Below, piece by piece: positions 36,601 through 45,614 of a DNA stretch of 64,000 nt (positions are counted from its first letter, which is position 1; every line of letters begins with the position of its first letter). Source of the stretch: Bacillota bacterium (GTDB taxonomy: Bacteria > Bacillota > Dethiobacteria > DTU022 > UBA8154); NCBI GenBank assembly GCA_012728375.1, contig JAAYFF010000012.1, positions 1 to 64,000 on the forward strand, given 5' to 3'. The notes beneath the pieces were generated by a model. It was not told the origin of the DNA. It did no database searches and saw nothing but the letters and a program-made list of their open reading frames with translations. A program made the translations under genes and the position numbers.

Positions 36601-37942
36601 GTGCCCCTACTATATGAGTTCAATTAGCAGCGCCCGGCTTTATACCACAGGATTGGAATACGATCCTCTGTTTAATAATTGCAGTGCACCGCAGGATGGA
36701 ATAGCTAGTTTTGAACCGGGGACAAATATAACAGCGGAAACAGATAAAACCATAACCATTTCCATCCCCTACGTGGAAATTGACCCGGCAGCAAACTGGT
36801 CGGTAACCGATGACGAGGGGCAACCTGTTTCCGGGCTGACCATAACAAGCATAACCAGGGGAGATATTGGTTCGGGAGCAAATGCCGTAATTACCCTTTC
36901 CTTGGCAGCAGGGAGTTCCCTAAAAAAAGGTACAGAATACCTCATATCCGGCACCAATGTTATTCTGAAAACGGCTGATGTAGAAGGAGGCGACCTTTAC
37001 GTTCAACTGGAAGGAGAAGCTCCCCATCCCGAGTCATTTAGGATGGAGGAGAAAACATGGCCTGGCAATTTTACTGTCGAACCTATAACAGCCCTGTCTG
37101 GCATCACTCAGACCATAACTCTGACCTACACACCTGGAGAGGCGATAGACTTTCTCGAAGTCTCTATCCCGTTTGAAATAGGTGTTCTAGGCACAGACCT
37201 CATTAAGATAGGTTCCGGGGACGAAACAACACTAGCAGAAGCAAGCAAGGCAGAAGTAAATGAAGAATATGGTTACCTGTATCTAACCTTTGAGCCTCCC
37301 TTGGGCCCGGAAGACTCCATCATCATTACTCTTCTGGATAAACCCATGCCTGTTGCCGGGTACTATGAATTTGAGATATGGGCTTGTGCTGGGGAGAAAT
37401 TCCCAAGTATGGAGATAGCGGCAATTGAGGTAATTGACGGGCAGGGAAACCCTGCGCCGCCTCCGAGTGTCGTCCTCGATCTGACTACAATACCGCAGCT
37501 TACGGGGCTTGACGAAACGATGGAATATTCGCTGGATGGCGGTGAGAGCTGGATCGCTATAGACGAGGGAGAGACTACCGCAATCCTTGACTACTTTGAA
37601 ATTTTGGAATACAAGGTTGTGAAGGTCAGGATAAAAGAAGTACCTGCAAGTGAGGCGCACATCACTGTGGCAAGTATAGATGACGGCGAGGGTGAAGAAT
37701 GTTTCCTTAACCTTGACCCGGGAGATGATCAGGAGTGGGAAACAGACGATGATAAAATAACCAATCTTTTACCTGGTGCTAAATACGCTGTTTGCATTTT
37801 TTCAAGTGACGAGAATGTTTACTGGAATGTTTATGAGGCAGATATCTATGGCGAGATCAACTACCCTTACATCTTTGACATAGCAGGAGCAGTGAAGGTA
37901 GAACCTCAGGCTATCGGGACTTTTCTTCAAATACCTAAATAG
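33620..37942 (+). CDS. Giant FecR-domain surface protein with coiled coil and MBG-like repeats
   Basis: 1440 residues. Signal peptide and hydrophobic segment (about 18-42, ending AYAQG), FecR-like domain (about 50-175; GDRVITG, NTPAAAASVRGTQF), Pro-rich linker, a long charged coiled coil (about 250-460), an E/K-rich tract and polyglycine hinge, a beta-repeat of the InlB/'bacterial repeat' type (YTLTVSASPEDAGTV), then two tandem pairs of MBG-like Ig modules (VTLEDLEHTYDGTPKTA occurs twice, nearly identical) and several further beta domains. No SLH or sortase motif is visible at the C-terminus. Probably a long surface fibre or adhesin; FecR may bind the wall. Confidence 0.85.
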   Translation: MIMKTCKRLSGHYSEHCAFAMYLLLSIFIFILLAAGSVPAYAQGSTIPRRAIMSAMEGSVLVQAAGQAVAVPARKNMEIKNGDRVITGNDGTCEFKYDDGSVSRIGPNSRVDISALSRTGADGSETTVLNVKRGSIWNNTKQVVKRNSRFEVNTPAAAASVRGTQFYINVESFLDTIVRVYTGLVGLASAPEDQQEDVGDEGDSASPPPPPSGQETAVSAFQQILFTTDAPPAPPAPLDALAVDDFEKDNLVEDFPSAYVEIETEVKTYQLQQTELKVLGELKNLVLITQELELLKQQLERETDPAKISQLQSLQQQLQIEMESRLEMAKNLEKERQQLAQEKEKLAELKEKMDTLTPEQVKEEAKAVRQEEKAKAAEREERLEQITKQEQAVTEIREQVTKQAEEIGVQETLQQAAEKVTVELIRQLAEEVLPEGLQTEEKEQEKEEEKKEEEEKDPTPPATGGGGGGGGGGASPVSYTLTVSASPEDAGTVSGGGSFTSGSNVTVSATANSGYSFVNWTEGGAVVSSEANYSFVLSGNRTLVANFVVKIPDTPEVTTWPTASGLVYGQPLADAVLIGGEASVFGTFAFANPSMVPDAGSTLQAVVFTPQDTVNYKTVIGNVTVIVNKAPATVTLEDLEHTYDGTPKTAKVITNPSGLNVTITYNGSPEAPVTAGSYVVEATIADANYTGTTKGTLVIGKATPSVSTWPLASELVYGQTLADAVLSGGEASVPGTFAFASPSMIPSAGTALQEVIFLPSDTVNYNEVKGTTEVTVKQSAATITLEDLEHTYDGTPKTATVVTNPSGLNVTITYNGSTEAPVNAGEYEVEATIADANYTGTATGTLVINESTPAIIAASLFSYKTDYGEGVPIIRNSTFETPEIYFTLNMDLPAGAPREITLSFSRLAFNQEATTGEIYMDIDGEYQSVAYNIISKGTLDENKDSVVKITIPEGVNLAAGEYEIDGGFDYFAFTTADVPQGTFKIEIDGASPLECPYYMSSISSARLYTTGLEYDPLFNNCSAPQDGIASFEPGTNITAETDKTITISIPYVEIDPAANWSVTDDEGQPVSGLTITSITRGDIGSGANAVITLSLAAGSSLKKGTEYLISGTNVILKTADVEGGDLYVQLEGEAPHPESFRMEEKTWPGNFTVEPITALSGITQTITLTYTPGEAIDFLEVSIPFEIGVLGTDLIKIGSGDETTLAEASKAEVNEEYGYLYLTFEPPLGPEDSIIITLLDKPMPVAGYYEFEIWACAGEKFPSMEIAAIEVIDGQGNPAPPPSVVLDLTTIPQLTGLDETMEYSLDGGESWIAIDEGETTAILDYFEILEYKVVKVRIKEVPASEAHITVASIDDGEGEECFLNLDPGDDQEWETDDDKITNLLPGAKYAVCIFSSDENVYWNVYEADIYGEINYPYIFDIAGAVKVEPQAIGTFLQIPK

Positions 37943-38089
37943 TAGAGTGATAGCTTAAACGTCGAAATAACAAAAGTATAAGAAAAAATTTGATGAATAA
38001 AGAAGGAATTGGAGGGTTATTGGAGAATTAATCTTTAAGATCCAAAATTAACCTTTGGTGTAAGTTGCTATTTGTTAGGAGTTCTCTAG

Positions 38090-39970
38090 ATGATCCCATA
38101 CCGGATGAAACGGACGTTTTTACTTGTTGTATTGGATGTCGGTATTGTTCTTTTTTCTTTGTATATGGCCCTTCAGCTCAGGTTTGAGTGGAAAGTGCCT
38201 CCGGGTTATTGGGTTAACCTGGAAAAGGTTTTGCTGCCGACAGTGTTGTTATTTATCTTCTTTTTTGCCGTATGGGGTTTTTACCGCACTTCGTGGCGTT
38301 ATGCCAGTATTGATGAAATTATGCTGATTACTTTGGCAGTGAGTTCCGGCGTACTTGGAGCTTATCTTTACGGCTCGTTTTCAGGGTTGGCTTTCCCAAG
38401 GTCGGTTTATATAATTATTTGGTTCATGCTATTGTTTTTTCTTGGAGGTTCCCGGCTCTCGCTGCGCGTCTTCAATTCTTTAACATGGAGATTTAATGGA
38501 AATAATAACGGTTTTTCATTGCTGAACAACCATCACGGCGCAAAGGTTAATCTCCTTATTTACGGAGCGGGGGATGCCGGGATCCTAGTGGCTAATGAGC
38601 TGAAAAAGCATGGCGGAAATTATCATTTACTGGGGTATATTGATGACGACAAGGCAAAGCATAGGCAGGTCATTCAGGGCTTACCTGTTCTGGGGGGCCG
38701 GGACAAGCTTTTGCAGTTAGCTGAAGAAAAAAAGATTTCAGAAGTCGTTATCGCGATACCATCAGCTTCTTATGCAGTGGTAAAGGGTGTCGTTAACCTT
38801 TGCTTGGAAGCCGGCGTTAAGGTTAAGACTATCCCCGGTATCTATGAGATACTGGAGGGAAAAGCCCGGTTTACTAAATTGAAAGAAGTGCAAATAGAAG
38901 ATTTGTTGAAACGGCCTCCGGTAAAAGTGGATATTCGACGGATCGCCGGTTATTTAAGCGGCGAAACGGTTATGATTACCGGCTGCGGAGGCTCAATCGG
39001 CTCGGAACTTTGCCGCCAGGTTGTCAATTTAAAGCCGGATAGACTAATTCTTTTTGAGCGGGATGAAAATAATCTTTTCTTAATAAACCGGGAATTGGAA
39101 GAACGTACAGATGATGTGGAACTCGTGCCGGTAGTCGGAGATATTCAAAATCTTGACCGCCTGGAAGAAGTTTTTTCCCTATACCGCCCCGGAGTGGTCT
39201 TTCATGCCGCTGCCTACAAACATGTGCCGATGATGGAAAATAATATTAATGAGGCGATTAAAAACAATATATACGGCACCAAGAATGTTGCCGACATGGC
39301 CGATGCGTTTGGGGCAAAGCGGTTTGTTATGGTTTCGACGGATAAAGCTGTTAATCCCACCAGTGTCATGGGCGCTACCAAGAGAGTGGCTGAGCTTTAT
39401 ATCCAATTGTTGAGCAAGATGAGCAGGACCATTTTTTGCGCAGTTCGTTTTGGCAATGTCCTGGATAGCCGGGGCAGTGTAGTTCCTCTTTTCCGCGAAC
39501 AGATAATCAAGGGCGGGCCGGTTACTGTTACTCATCCGGAAATGGTACGGTTTTTTATGACTATTCCGGAGGCTGTTCAGCTGATTATACAGTCGGGAGC
39601 AATGGCTGAAAAAGGAGAGGTCTTTGTGCTCGATATGGGCGAGCCTGTCCGTATTGTGGATTTGGCGAGAGATATGATCATGCTTTCCGGCTTAAAGCCT
39701 GATCAGGATATTAAGATTCAGTTTACGGGCATCAGGCCGGGGGAAAAGCTGTTTGAAGAGTTGTTCACAAATAGGGAATCCTTTACGCGTACATCAAACG
39801 AGCGTATTTTTATTGCCCGTGAAAACGGTTTTAATGAAGATGCTTTCAACAAGGAATTAAATTCGCTGCAGAAAATACTTGGGGCGGATTTTATCTTTAT
39901 CCAGAAAAAGTTGAACGAGCTCCCTGCCTCGGGTCTTGAGCCAGTGCTTACACAACAAAAAAGAGAATAA
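38090..39970 (+). CDS. pglF: UDP-GlcNAc 4,6-dehydratase, PglF/CapD-like membrane enzyme
   Basis: 626 residues. Four N-terminal membrane helices (to about 120), a CoA-binding-like Rossmann domain (GAGDAGILVANEL), then the catalytic SDR domain with ITGCGGSIGSELCRQ (about 296-310), STDKAVNPTSVMGATK (416-431) where Met427 and Lys431 replace the usual Tyr-x-x-x-Lys pair, and GDIQNLDRL. PglF-type enzymes convert UDP-GlcNAc to UDP-4-keto-6-deoxy-GlcNAc, the substrate of PglE. It lies 28 kb from the other pgl genes. A truncated relative at 30.1 kb suggests one copy was lost and this one is used. Confidence 0.9.
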   Translation: MIPYRMKRTFLLVVLDVGIVLFSLYMALQLRFEWKVPPGYWVNLEKVLLPTVLLFIFFFAVWGFYRTSWRYASIDEIMLITLAVSSGVLGAYLYGSFSGLAFPRSVYIIIWFMLLFFLGGSRLSLRVFNSLTWRFNGNNNGFSLLNNHHGAKVNLLIYGAGDAGILVANELKKHGGNYHLLGYIDDDKAKHRQVIQGLPVLGGRDKLLQLAEEKKISEVVIAIPSASYAVVKGVVNLCLEAGVKVKTIPGIYEILEGKARFTKLKEVQIEDLLKRPPVKVDIRRIAGYLSGETVMITGCGGSIGSELCRQVVNLKPDRLILFERDENNLFLINRELEERTDDVELVPVVGDIQNLDRLEEVFSLYRPGVVFHAAAYKHVPMMENNINEAIKNNIYGTKNVADMADAFGAKRFVMVSTDKAVNPTSVMGATKRVAELYIQLLSKMSRTIFCAVRFGNVLDSRGSVVPLFREQIIKGGPVTVTHPEMVRFFMTIPEAVQLIIQSGAMAEKGEVFVLDMGEPVRIVDLARDMIMLSGLKPDQDIKIQFTGIRPGEKLFEELFTNRESFTRTSNERIFIARENGFNEDAFNKELNSLQKILGADFIFIQKKLNELPASGLEPVLTQQKRE

Positions 39971-40007
39971 AAAATGGAAGTTCCTTCTTAACGAAAGAGG
40001 ACAATTT

Positions 40008-41126
40008 ATGAGCAGGATTATTGTTAAAACCTTAGCAGTGCTGGTTTTAACCTTTTTAATTTGTCAATTGGTAAAAAGTGTTGTGGAGCCGTACGCGAAA
40101 ACGACGTTTTTTTGTTTTCCTGCCTATTCCCAGGAGTCGGCAGCTAACGAAAGGGAAAGGCAAAATAATGAGGAAGCCGGTAATGTTATTACTGAAAGAT
40201 CCGGTGGGCAAACCATAGCAGTAACTGATGAGGAAACTACAAAAACAGAGGTCGGGAATGTCGATCATTTAAGCGTGCCCAGCGGAGAACCGGCTATTGC
40301 TGTTGAGGTAGGGCGTATTGTTTTTTTGCACAGCGAAGGGGAGGAAGCCTTTGTCTTTCACTTCAATGTACACGTTTCTCCTGAAAATATAGGCGGGACG
40401 ATAAGACTGGACATTTTTAAAAACCTGCCGGGACCCGAAGGTAAAGATCCCATCCACTCAATTTATGTTGATGCTGAGGTTCCGGGCAGTTTGTATGTGG
40501 TGAAAGAGACATGGCCTGTTCCCGCTGCTCTGGAACAGGGAAAGGATAAGTATAAAGTCGTAGCTGTCTACCAGAAGGATGGTCTAATTGTCAGGAGTGA
40601 ACCAAAGAAATTTTCCCTTTGGAAAATTCTCAAGCCGCTGGCTGATCCCCTTCCGGAGGAAGCAGGCAAACCCAGCGCTCCGATCAAGGTTAAACTAAAA
40701 ATGCCATCCGGTGGACCTTCCGGTGTAAATTTCTACTATACCCTGGATAGTACAATTCCTGACTATCATAGCTTTAAATATCCTGAAGACGAAATCGAAA
40801 TCAGTTCCTTTTTGGAACCTTTATTTACTGTGGCAGAAAAGGACGGCGTCTTTAGCGAAACAGCAAACTACTTTTATTCTTTTTCTTACGAAGATTGTTT
40901 TATTGCTACTGCTGCCTTCGGTTCCCCACTGGAACCGTCGGTGTTATTGCTGCGCCAATTCCGCGATCAATACCTGCTCACTAACAGTCCGGGCAGACTT
41001 GCCGCCGGACTTTACTATCGTTTTTCCCCGCCGCTCGCCCGCATTATTCATAAGAATGAGCTATTGAAGGAAACAGTCAGATGCCTTTTAAAGCCGGTTG
41101 TCTTTTTAATTTCTTTTCTTCCATAA
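40008..41126 (+). CDS. Exported CFI-box-CTERM domain protein
   Basis: 372 residues from ATG 40008 behind GAAAGAGGA; the frame is open further upstream into pglF. Signal-anchor near the N-terminus (VKTLAVLVLTFLICQLV), low-complexity Glu/Asn/Thr linker, a beta-rich central domain, and a C-terminal CFI-box region: CFIATAAFGSP, LRQFRDQYLLT, then a hydrophobic tail ending in VVFLISFLP. This C-terminal motif recurs on secreted proteins and is thought to be a sorting or processing signal. No processing enzyme for it is evident here. Confidence 0.8.
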   Translation: MSRIIVKTLAVLVLTFLICQLVKSVVEPYAKTTFFCFPAYSQESAANERERQNNEEAGNVITERSGGQTIAVTDEETTKTEVGNVDHLSVPSGEPAIAVEVGRIVFLHSEGEEAFVFHFNVHVSPENIGGTIRLDIFKNLPGPEGKDPIHSIYVDAEVPGSLYVVKETWPVPAALEQGKDKYKVVAVYQKDGLIVRSEPKKFSLWKILKPLADPLPEEAGKPSAPIKVKLKMPSGGPSGVNFYYTLDSTIPDYHSFKYPEDEIEISSFLEPLFTVAEKDGVFSETANYFYSFSYEDCFIATAAFGSPLEPSVLLLRQFRDQYLLTNSPGRLAAGLYYRFSPPLARIIHKNELLKETVRCLLKPVVFLISFLP

Positions 41127-41152
41127 AGGAAAGGCGAGAGATATTTTGGGTA

Positions 41153-41737
41153 TTATAATAAGCCTTTGTACTTTTGATAGACTTCTTTAATTCGCTGCAA
41201 CTCTTCCGGCGTAAATTTTTCCCTCAGTTTTTTCAGGAGCTCACCCCTTGATTTATTTCCATCAGCGTAGAGACGATACATTTCCTGCAGTTCACCCGCA
41301 GAAAATTTCCTTAACATCTGCATAGTAAAGAGCTGGTCTTGCAACTCGAGATTTTTAAGAGCAGGCGAATATTTTTCTTCCAGTTCGTTAAGTGTCTTTC
41401 CTTTTGGAGTTTTTTCCATGAGCGATCCTGAAGCTGCAGGATCGTTTCCTGTGTTATTGTTATTTCCCGTGCTCGTATTTTCGGTAGCGTTCTCTTCCGG
41501 TGTTTCCAAACCGGATGCTGCCCCATTAAAATTGTTTTCTGCAGCTTCGTTCAAGTTGCCTGCCTTTCCCTCGTTTTCCGGCAGTTCCCCTTTCATCGTT
41601 TCTGCTGATAAAATATCCATTAAATTATCTATTGTTCCAATATAATGGTTAAGCAGATAAAAATAACTTCCTACGGCTAGTGCTGCCAGTATCAGAGCTA
41701 TAAGACCTGTATAAAAGAAAAATTTCCTAAAATTCAA
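41153..41737 (-). CDS. Single-pass membrane protein of unknown function
   Basis: About 194 residues. TTG 41737 (or GTG 41740/41746) follows AAGGTGG. The frame stays open upstream but is there only the antisense of a duplicated abrB fragment. One N-terminal membrane helix (FFFYTGLIALILAALAVGSYF), an Asn/Glu/Ser/Thr-rich spacer, and a charged helical C-terminus (FSAGELQEMYRLYADG, FTPEELQRIKEVYQKY) with two similar helical units. Outside location expected. A 5' copy of this gene lies at 46248-46331. Family not recognised. Confidence 0.7.
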   Translation of the reverse strand: MNFRKFFFYTGLIALILAALAVGSYFYLLNHYIGTIDNLMDILSAETMKGELPENEGKAGNLNEAAENNFNGAASGLETPEENATENTSTGNNNNTGNDPAASGSLMEKTPKGKTLNELEEKYSPALKNLELQDQLFTMQMLRKFSAGELQEMYRLYADGNKSRGELLKKLREKFTPEELQRIKEVYQKYKGLL

Positions 41738-41787
41738 CACTACCACCTTGCTTTCTACATTCTGTTTCCAATTATAACATGGTCTTA
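41704..41787. repeat. Direct repeat DR1, copy A
   Basis: 84 bases, about 90% identical without gaps to 46248-46331. Contains the start region of the membrane-protein gene and its upstream ACATTCTGTTTCCAATTATA stretch. With DR2 it brackets the chaperone module. Confidence 0.85.
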
Positions 41788-41824
41788 CAAGGCAAGCAAT
41801 TCTAAACCTGGTAGCCCAATTTTG

Positions 41825-41947
41825 AGTCCTCCGAGCCAAAAATGTCATCAAAATTAGCTGCTTCCTTTTCGCCGGCTGCAATAGCATCTGCTTCTTCAAG
41901 CATATTAGTAACAGCTTTTTTAATATTTTTGCTTTGTATTTTAAATT
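41825..41947. repeat. Direct repeat DR2, copy A (abrB 3' fragment)
   Basis: 123 bases identical to 46398-46520 except for one base. Copy B is the 3' end of the AbrB-like gene; copy A is a detached fragment between the membrane-protein gene and the J-protein stop. The near identity implies a recent duplication. Confidence 0.9.
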
Positions 41948-41960
41948 ACGGTCAGCCTCT

Positions 41961-43310
41961 TCACGCCCCGCAGCATTTTTTGTATTTTTTTCCGCTACCG
42001 CAGGGGCACGGATCGTTGCGTCCTATCTTTGGCCCGGGGCGTACGTAGGGTTGAGGAGGCTCAAAGCCATACATTTCATCATCATCGTCTAAAGCGAATT
42101 TTTCAGGATAAAGCTTCTCAAGTTTTTTGTGTTTCTTTCGATAGGTATTGAGCAGTTGGTCTTCTTTTTTGCTGTTGATGACGTTGTTAAAAAAATCTTT
42201 CTTCAATTCATATAAAGCGGGATAGTTTTTTTTCAAACGCAATATTTGCGGTCGAAAAAGTTCAAGGTCCATAATTATTTCCATTTCGTGAAGAAATTGC
42301 TCGACAATACATTGGGCGCAAAACTGGTCATCGCACATTTGCAGCTCAAAGGCAAGCATCTCCGGTAGCCGGCTGTCTATCGCGGCGTCTTCTTCAAGTT
42401 CCCTTAGATGCAGGTGAACAGCGGACTGGGCATCTATTTCTTCCTTGATGTTAAGCAGTTCTTCGTCATCCGGCTTTAAGGAAAAGGCGGTCTCTATTGT
42501 CTCGGCCGCCTGCTCATATAAGCCCATCCGGTGGATTTGTTTGGCCAGAATAGCCAGGAACCAGGCGACATGATCTTTTTCTTCTTCCTTTTCCAGGGCT
42601 TTTGTTTTCATTTCGTCCAGATGTTTTTTCAAATTGTCCAGATCATGGGAATAGATGTCAATTTGAACGATATGGTAATAGAGCTCGAGGTTGTCCCAGC
42701 CTTTTCTGTTGCTGACCTCCAGCCCTTCCCAAACTGTTTCCTGAGCTCGAATAAGATCGTCTGTTTCCAGGTAGCAGTCGATGAGCCCCAACCAGAGAGA
42801 GATGTTATCTTCATCGAGAGTTAGGGCGCGGCGATACTGGTCGATGGCTTTCCGGTACCAGCCGCGGCGAGCGTAGGCTTGAGCCAGACGGCGCGCAAAA
42901 CCGGCATTAGTCGGCTCCAGTGCGGCGAGGTTCTCGAAGATGCGGATCGCTTTAACGCTGTTTCCATTTGCCAGATAGGCATCGCCCAGCAGGCTGTTGA
43001 CAACAGAAAAGTTTGGGTGCACTGCACGGACTTCTTCCAGAAGGCGGATCGCCCTGCCGGTATTCCCTTCGTTCAGTGCTTGGGATCCTTCTTGAAAATA
43101 TGCCTTCACTACTGCGGGCATGGAGTCTATCAGGTCATACTGCCGCCGCGTATTTTCATCAATCAGGACCTCGTACGCTTCACGGATCCGCATAAATTCC
43201 TGGGGATGACGTTCAGGGGGGAATTTTCTGACGAGGGTAAAATAAGCCTTTTTAATCTCTGCAGGCGTTGCGCTTCTGGTGATGTTTAATGTTCCATAAT
43301 AATCCTTCAT
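41961..43310 (-). CDS. J-domain/TPR protein with C-terminal SEC-C zinc motif
   Basis: 449 residues. An N-terminal J-like domain (1-62: [26 protein letters not shown]) in which the HPD tripeptide is PPE (residues 31-33); TPR repeats over about 70-260 ([30 protein letters not shown]); and a C-terminal SEC-C motif [20 protein letters not shown] that binds zinc in SecA. HPD is needed to stimulate Hsp70 ATPase in ordinary J proteins, so this may act as a scaffold or bind the partner differently. Its ATG overlaps the preceding stop (ATGA). Confidence 0.87.
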   Translation of the reverse strand: MKDYYGTLNITRSATPAEIKKAYFTLVRKFPPERHPQEFMRIREAYEVLIDENTRRQYDLIDSMPAVVKAYFQEGSQALNEGNTGRAIRLLEEVRAVHPNFSVVNSLLGDAYLANGNSVKAIRIFENLAALEPTNAGFARRLAQAYARRGWYRKAIDQYRRALTLDEDNISLWLGLIDCYLETDDLIRAQETVWEGLEVSNRKGWDNLELYYHIVQIDIYSHDLDNLKKHLDEMKTKALEKEEEKDHVAWFLAILAKQIHRMGLYEQAAETIETAFSLKPDDEELLNIKEEIDAQSAVHLHLRELEEDAAIDSRLPEMLAFELQMCDDQFCAQCIVEQFLHEMEIIMDLELFRPQILRLKKNYPALYELKKDFFNNVINSKKEDQLLNTYRKKHKKLEKLYPEKFALDDDDEMYGFEPPQPYVRPGPKIGRNDPCPCGSGKKYKKCCGA

Positions 43311-43903
43311 CGCTCAGCATCATCCTTCTGTGTGGCTTTGGCTATCCGCATCCATAGTTTTTCTTTCCACTTGAGCAATTTGCAGCTTAAACGGTGTTCA
43401 ACCGCTTCAAGATAGCGGGTTGCCGCGACATTGGATTTGTCGATGGAGAGAACGGTTTGCCAGCATTTTACGGCAGCGTTGGTCCGGCCGCTAAGAAGGT
43501 GTATAACCCCCAGATAATTCCACAGGGCAGCGGATAAAGCAAAGCGGCTGCAAATTTCTTTGCTGAGTATCCCGGCGGCCTGCCGGTAATGTTGCTGCCG
43601 GCAGAGGGAGAGAACCCGGGAAAAATAGGGGTCCGTTTCCTCCAGGGCGTTTTGCAAATCCGCCAGATAGGTGGTTGCCCCATTATTTTCGGGGACCTGC
43701 CGGAGACTCTGCGTCCAGCAGTATGCCGCGCTTTTGTACTCTCCCAAGCGGTAATAACAAAGACCGGCCAGGTTCCAGGCCTGAATGTTGCCGCGGTCAT
43801 AGCTCACGGCTTTGACCAGGGTTTTTGCCGCTGTGCTGATCCGGGATTCTCTTGCTTGCTGCAGCCCTTTGTTATAGTAAAAAAGGGAAAGGTTTTCAAA
43901 CAT
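43307..43903 (-). CDS. TPR-repeat protein of the chaperone operon
   Basis: 198 residues from ATG 43903, eight bases inside the DnaK gene. The frame is open further upstream, but that part is antisense-like low-quality sequence over dnaK. Tetratricopeptide units are visible ([36 protein letters not shown]). TPR proteins in this position probably hand clients or bind the Hsp70 tail. No enzymatic motif. Confidence 0.8.
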   Translation of the reverse strand: MFENLSLFYYNKGLQQARESRISTAAKTLVKAVSYDRGNIQAWNLAGLCYYRLGEYKSAAYCWTQSLRQVPENNGATTYLADLQNALEETDPYFSRVLSLCRQQHYRQAAGILSKEICSRFALSAALWNYLGVIHLLSGRTNAAVKCWQTVLSIDKSNVAATRYLEAVEHRLSCKLLKWKEKLWMRIAKATQKDDAER

Positions 43904-45614
43904 CGCTTTCCTCTGTAAGTTCATAGATGATCTCGTGCAGCTCTTCTTTCCATGCATCAAGGGTTTCCTTTGTTTCTCCCAGCACCAATCCTTCCTTAAT
44001 TTTGCGCATGAGGCTTTCCATTTCAATGGCATAATAGCCGGCCTTTCCGCTTTCCACCATCCGGGCCGCCTTCCTGAGAATGGCCTTATATTTGCGGGCA
44101 TGGGGCGCTTTTTCCCAGCCGTCCAGGTCCACCTCTTTTTGCATCTTAGCGCCGGTTGTCTCAATAACCAAATTGGCCTTTTTCCCCGTGCTGATTATTT
44201 TTCCTTCGACCTGCAGGATGCCATTAAGGTCATAGGCAAAAGATACGCTGATTTTTTCCTGGAACGCAGGTGCCGGCGGAATACCTTTCAACATGAATTT
44301 TCCCAGAAAATTATTTTGGGAAGCTTTACGATTTTCGCCCTGGTAGATATTTATTTCTACCTGGGTTTGGTTATCAGCAACGGTCCCGTAGATCTTTTCT
44401 TTAACTACCGGGATGGTTACATTCCTGGGGATAATAACGTCGTAGGCGTCGGTAACAGGGAAGCCGCCGACAAAATCGAGGACGGAGATGCCCAGAGTGT
44501 ACGGGCAGACATCGGTAATGATAATGTCTTTTTCCGGTGACAAATCATTGTTGATGATGCCGGCCTGAACAGCAGCACCTCGTACCACGGCCAGGTCCGG
44601 GTCAACTAACGCTTGCGGCGATTGACCAAGGGCCTTCTCGATGAAGCGACGCACATAGGGGATACGGGTAGAGCCGCCCACTAGGAGGATCAGGTCAATA
44701 TCCGCGGCACTAAGCTGCGCATCGGCCAGAGCTGCATTGATCTGTTCGGCTGTGGAATCGATTAAATCTTTAATCAGGCTTTCAAAAAGTTCCCTGCTCA
44801 CCGTTTCCTCAAGGGAGACAGGATTTCCTCCTGACGTGGTGAAAAACGGAATAATCAGTTGATATTCTTCGTGTTCGCTCAAGGCTATTTTGCATTTTTC
44901 CACTGCCTCTTTCAGGCGCATTAAGGCTCTTTTATCTTCGGAAAGATCCACTTGCCACTTTGCGGTAAATCTGTCCAAGAGGTAATTCATGAGCCGCCGG
45001 TCGAAATCTTTCCCGCCCAGCTGATTGTTGCCGCTGCTTGCTTTAACGTCCAGGACGCCTTCAAACATTTCCAGGACGGTAACGTCAAGCGTGCCGCCGC
45101 CCAGGTCATAGATGAGAATGTTTCGGCATTCCTGCAGATGTTCGAGCCCGTAGTCCAGCGCCGCGGCGGTTGGTTCATTGATGATGCGTTCCACCTTGAT
45201 CCCGGCAAGCTGTCCCGCTTCCACGGTAGCTCGCCGCTGCCAATCGGAAAAATAGGCAGGTACTGTTATCACCGCTCTTTCTATTTTTTCACCCAGGTAT
45301 TTTCCGGCGCAAGCCAAGAGATAGGACAAAATATAGGAAGAAATTTGCTGGGGAGTGTATTCTTTTCCGCCCATGGTAACGGTTGTGTCGCTGCCCATTA
45401 AGCGTTTAACCTCAATGACGGTATTGTCCGGTTTCAGCAGCAGCTGGTCCCTGGCTTGCCTGCCCGCAATAATCCTTCCGTCATCGTCAAGTCCTACAAC
45501 GGATGGGGTTATGAATTCTCCCAGGTCGTTGGGGATGACAAAGGGTTTTCCGTCCTTTAAAACAGCGATTTCCGATGTTGAGGTGCCAAGATCAATCCCG
45601 ACGATGCTGCTCAA
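43896..45614 (-). CDS. DnaK/Hsp70-family chaperone, non-canonical
   Basis: 572 residues, about 40 shorter than typical DnaK. The ATPase domain is intact: IVGIDLGTSTSEIAV phosphate 1, IINEPTAAALDYG, LIYDLGGGTLDVTV phosphate 2, LVGGSTRIP adenosine. The substrate domain is present but the lid is short, and there is no EEVD-like tail. TTG start overlaps the grpE-like stop (TTGA). Gene order grpE-dnaK-TPR-J with tight overlaps differs from the usual hrcA-grpE-dnaK-dnaJ operon, and no CIRCE element was seen, so this is a second, specialised Hsp70 system. Confidence 0.88.
   Translation of the reverse strand: MSSIVGIDLGTSTSEIAVLKDGKPFVIPNDLGEFITPSVVGLDDDGRIIAGRQARDQLLLKPDNTVIEVKRLMGSDTTVTMGGKEYTPQQISSYILSYLLACAGKYLGEKIERAVITVPAYFSDWQRRATVEAGQLAGIKVERIINEPTAAALDYGLEHLQECRNILIYDLGGGTLDVTVLEMFEGVLDVKASSGNNQLGGKDFDRRLMNYLLDRFTAKWQVDLSEDKRALMRLKEAVEKCKIALSEHEEYQLIIPFFTTSGGNPVSLEETVSRELFESLIKDLIDSTAEQINAALADAQLSAADIDLILLVGGSTRIPYVRRFIEKALGQSPQALVDPDLAVVRGAAVQAGIINNDLSPEKDIIITDVCPYTLGISVLDFVGGFPVTDAYDVIIPRNVTIPVVKEKIYGTVADNQTQVEINIYQGENRKASQNNFLGKFMLKGIPPAPAFQEKISVSFAYDLNGILQVEGKIISTGKKANLVIETTGAKMQKEVDLDGWEKAPHARKYKAILRKAARMVESGKAGYYAIEMESLMRKIKEGLVLGETKETLDAWKEELHEIIYELTEESDV

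Noticed and set aside
41738-41899. N-terminal extension of the membrane protein
   Set aside because: The extra 54 codons are the antisense of a duplicated abrB fragment; a ribosome site and signal-anchor mark the start near 41737.
43904-44164. N-terminal extension of the TPR protein over dnaK
   Set aside because: The extra residues are Trp/Lys/Arg-rich antiparallel-frame noise within dnaK; ATG 43903 follows the dnaK end in the usual coupled way.
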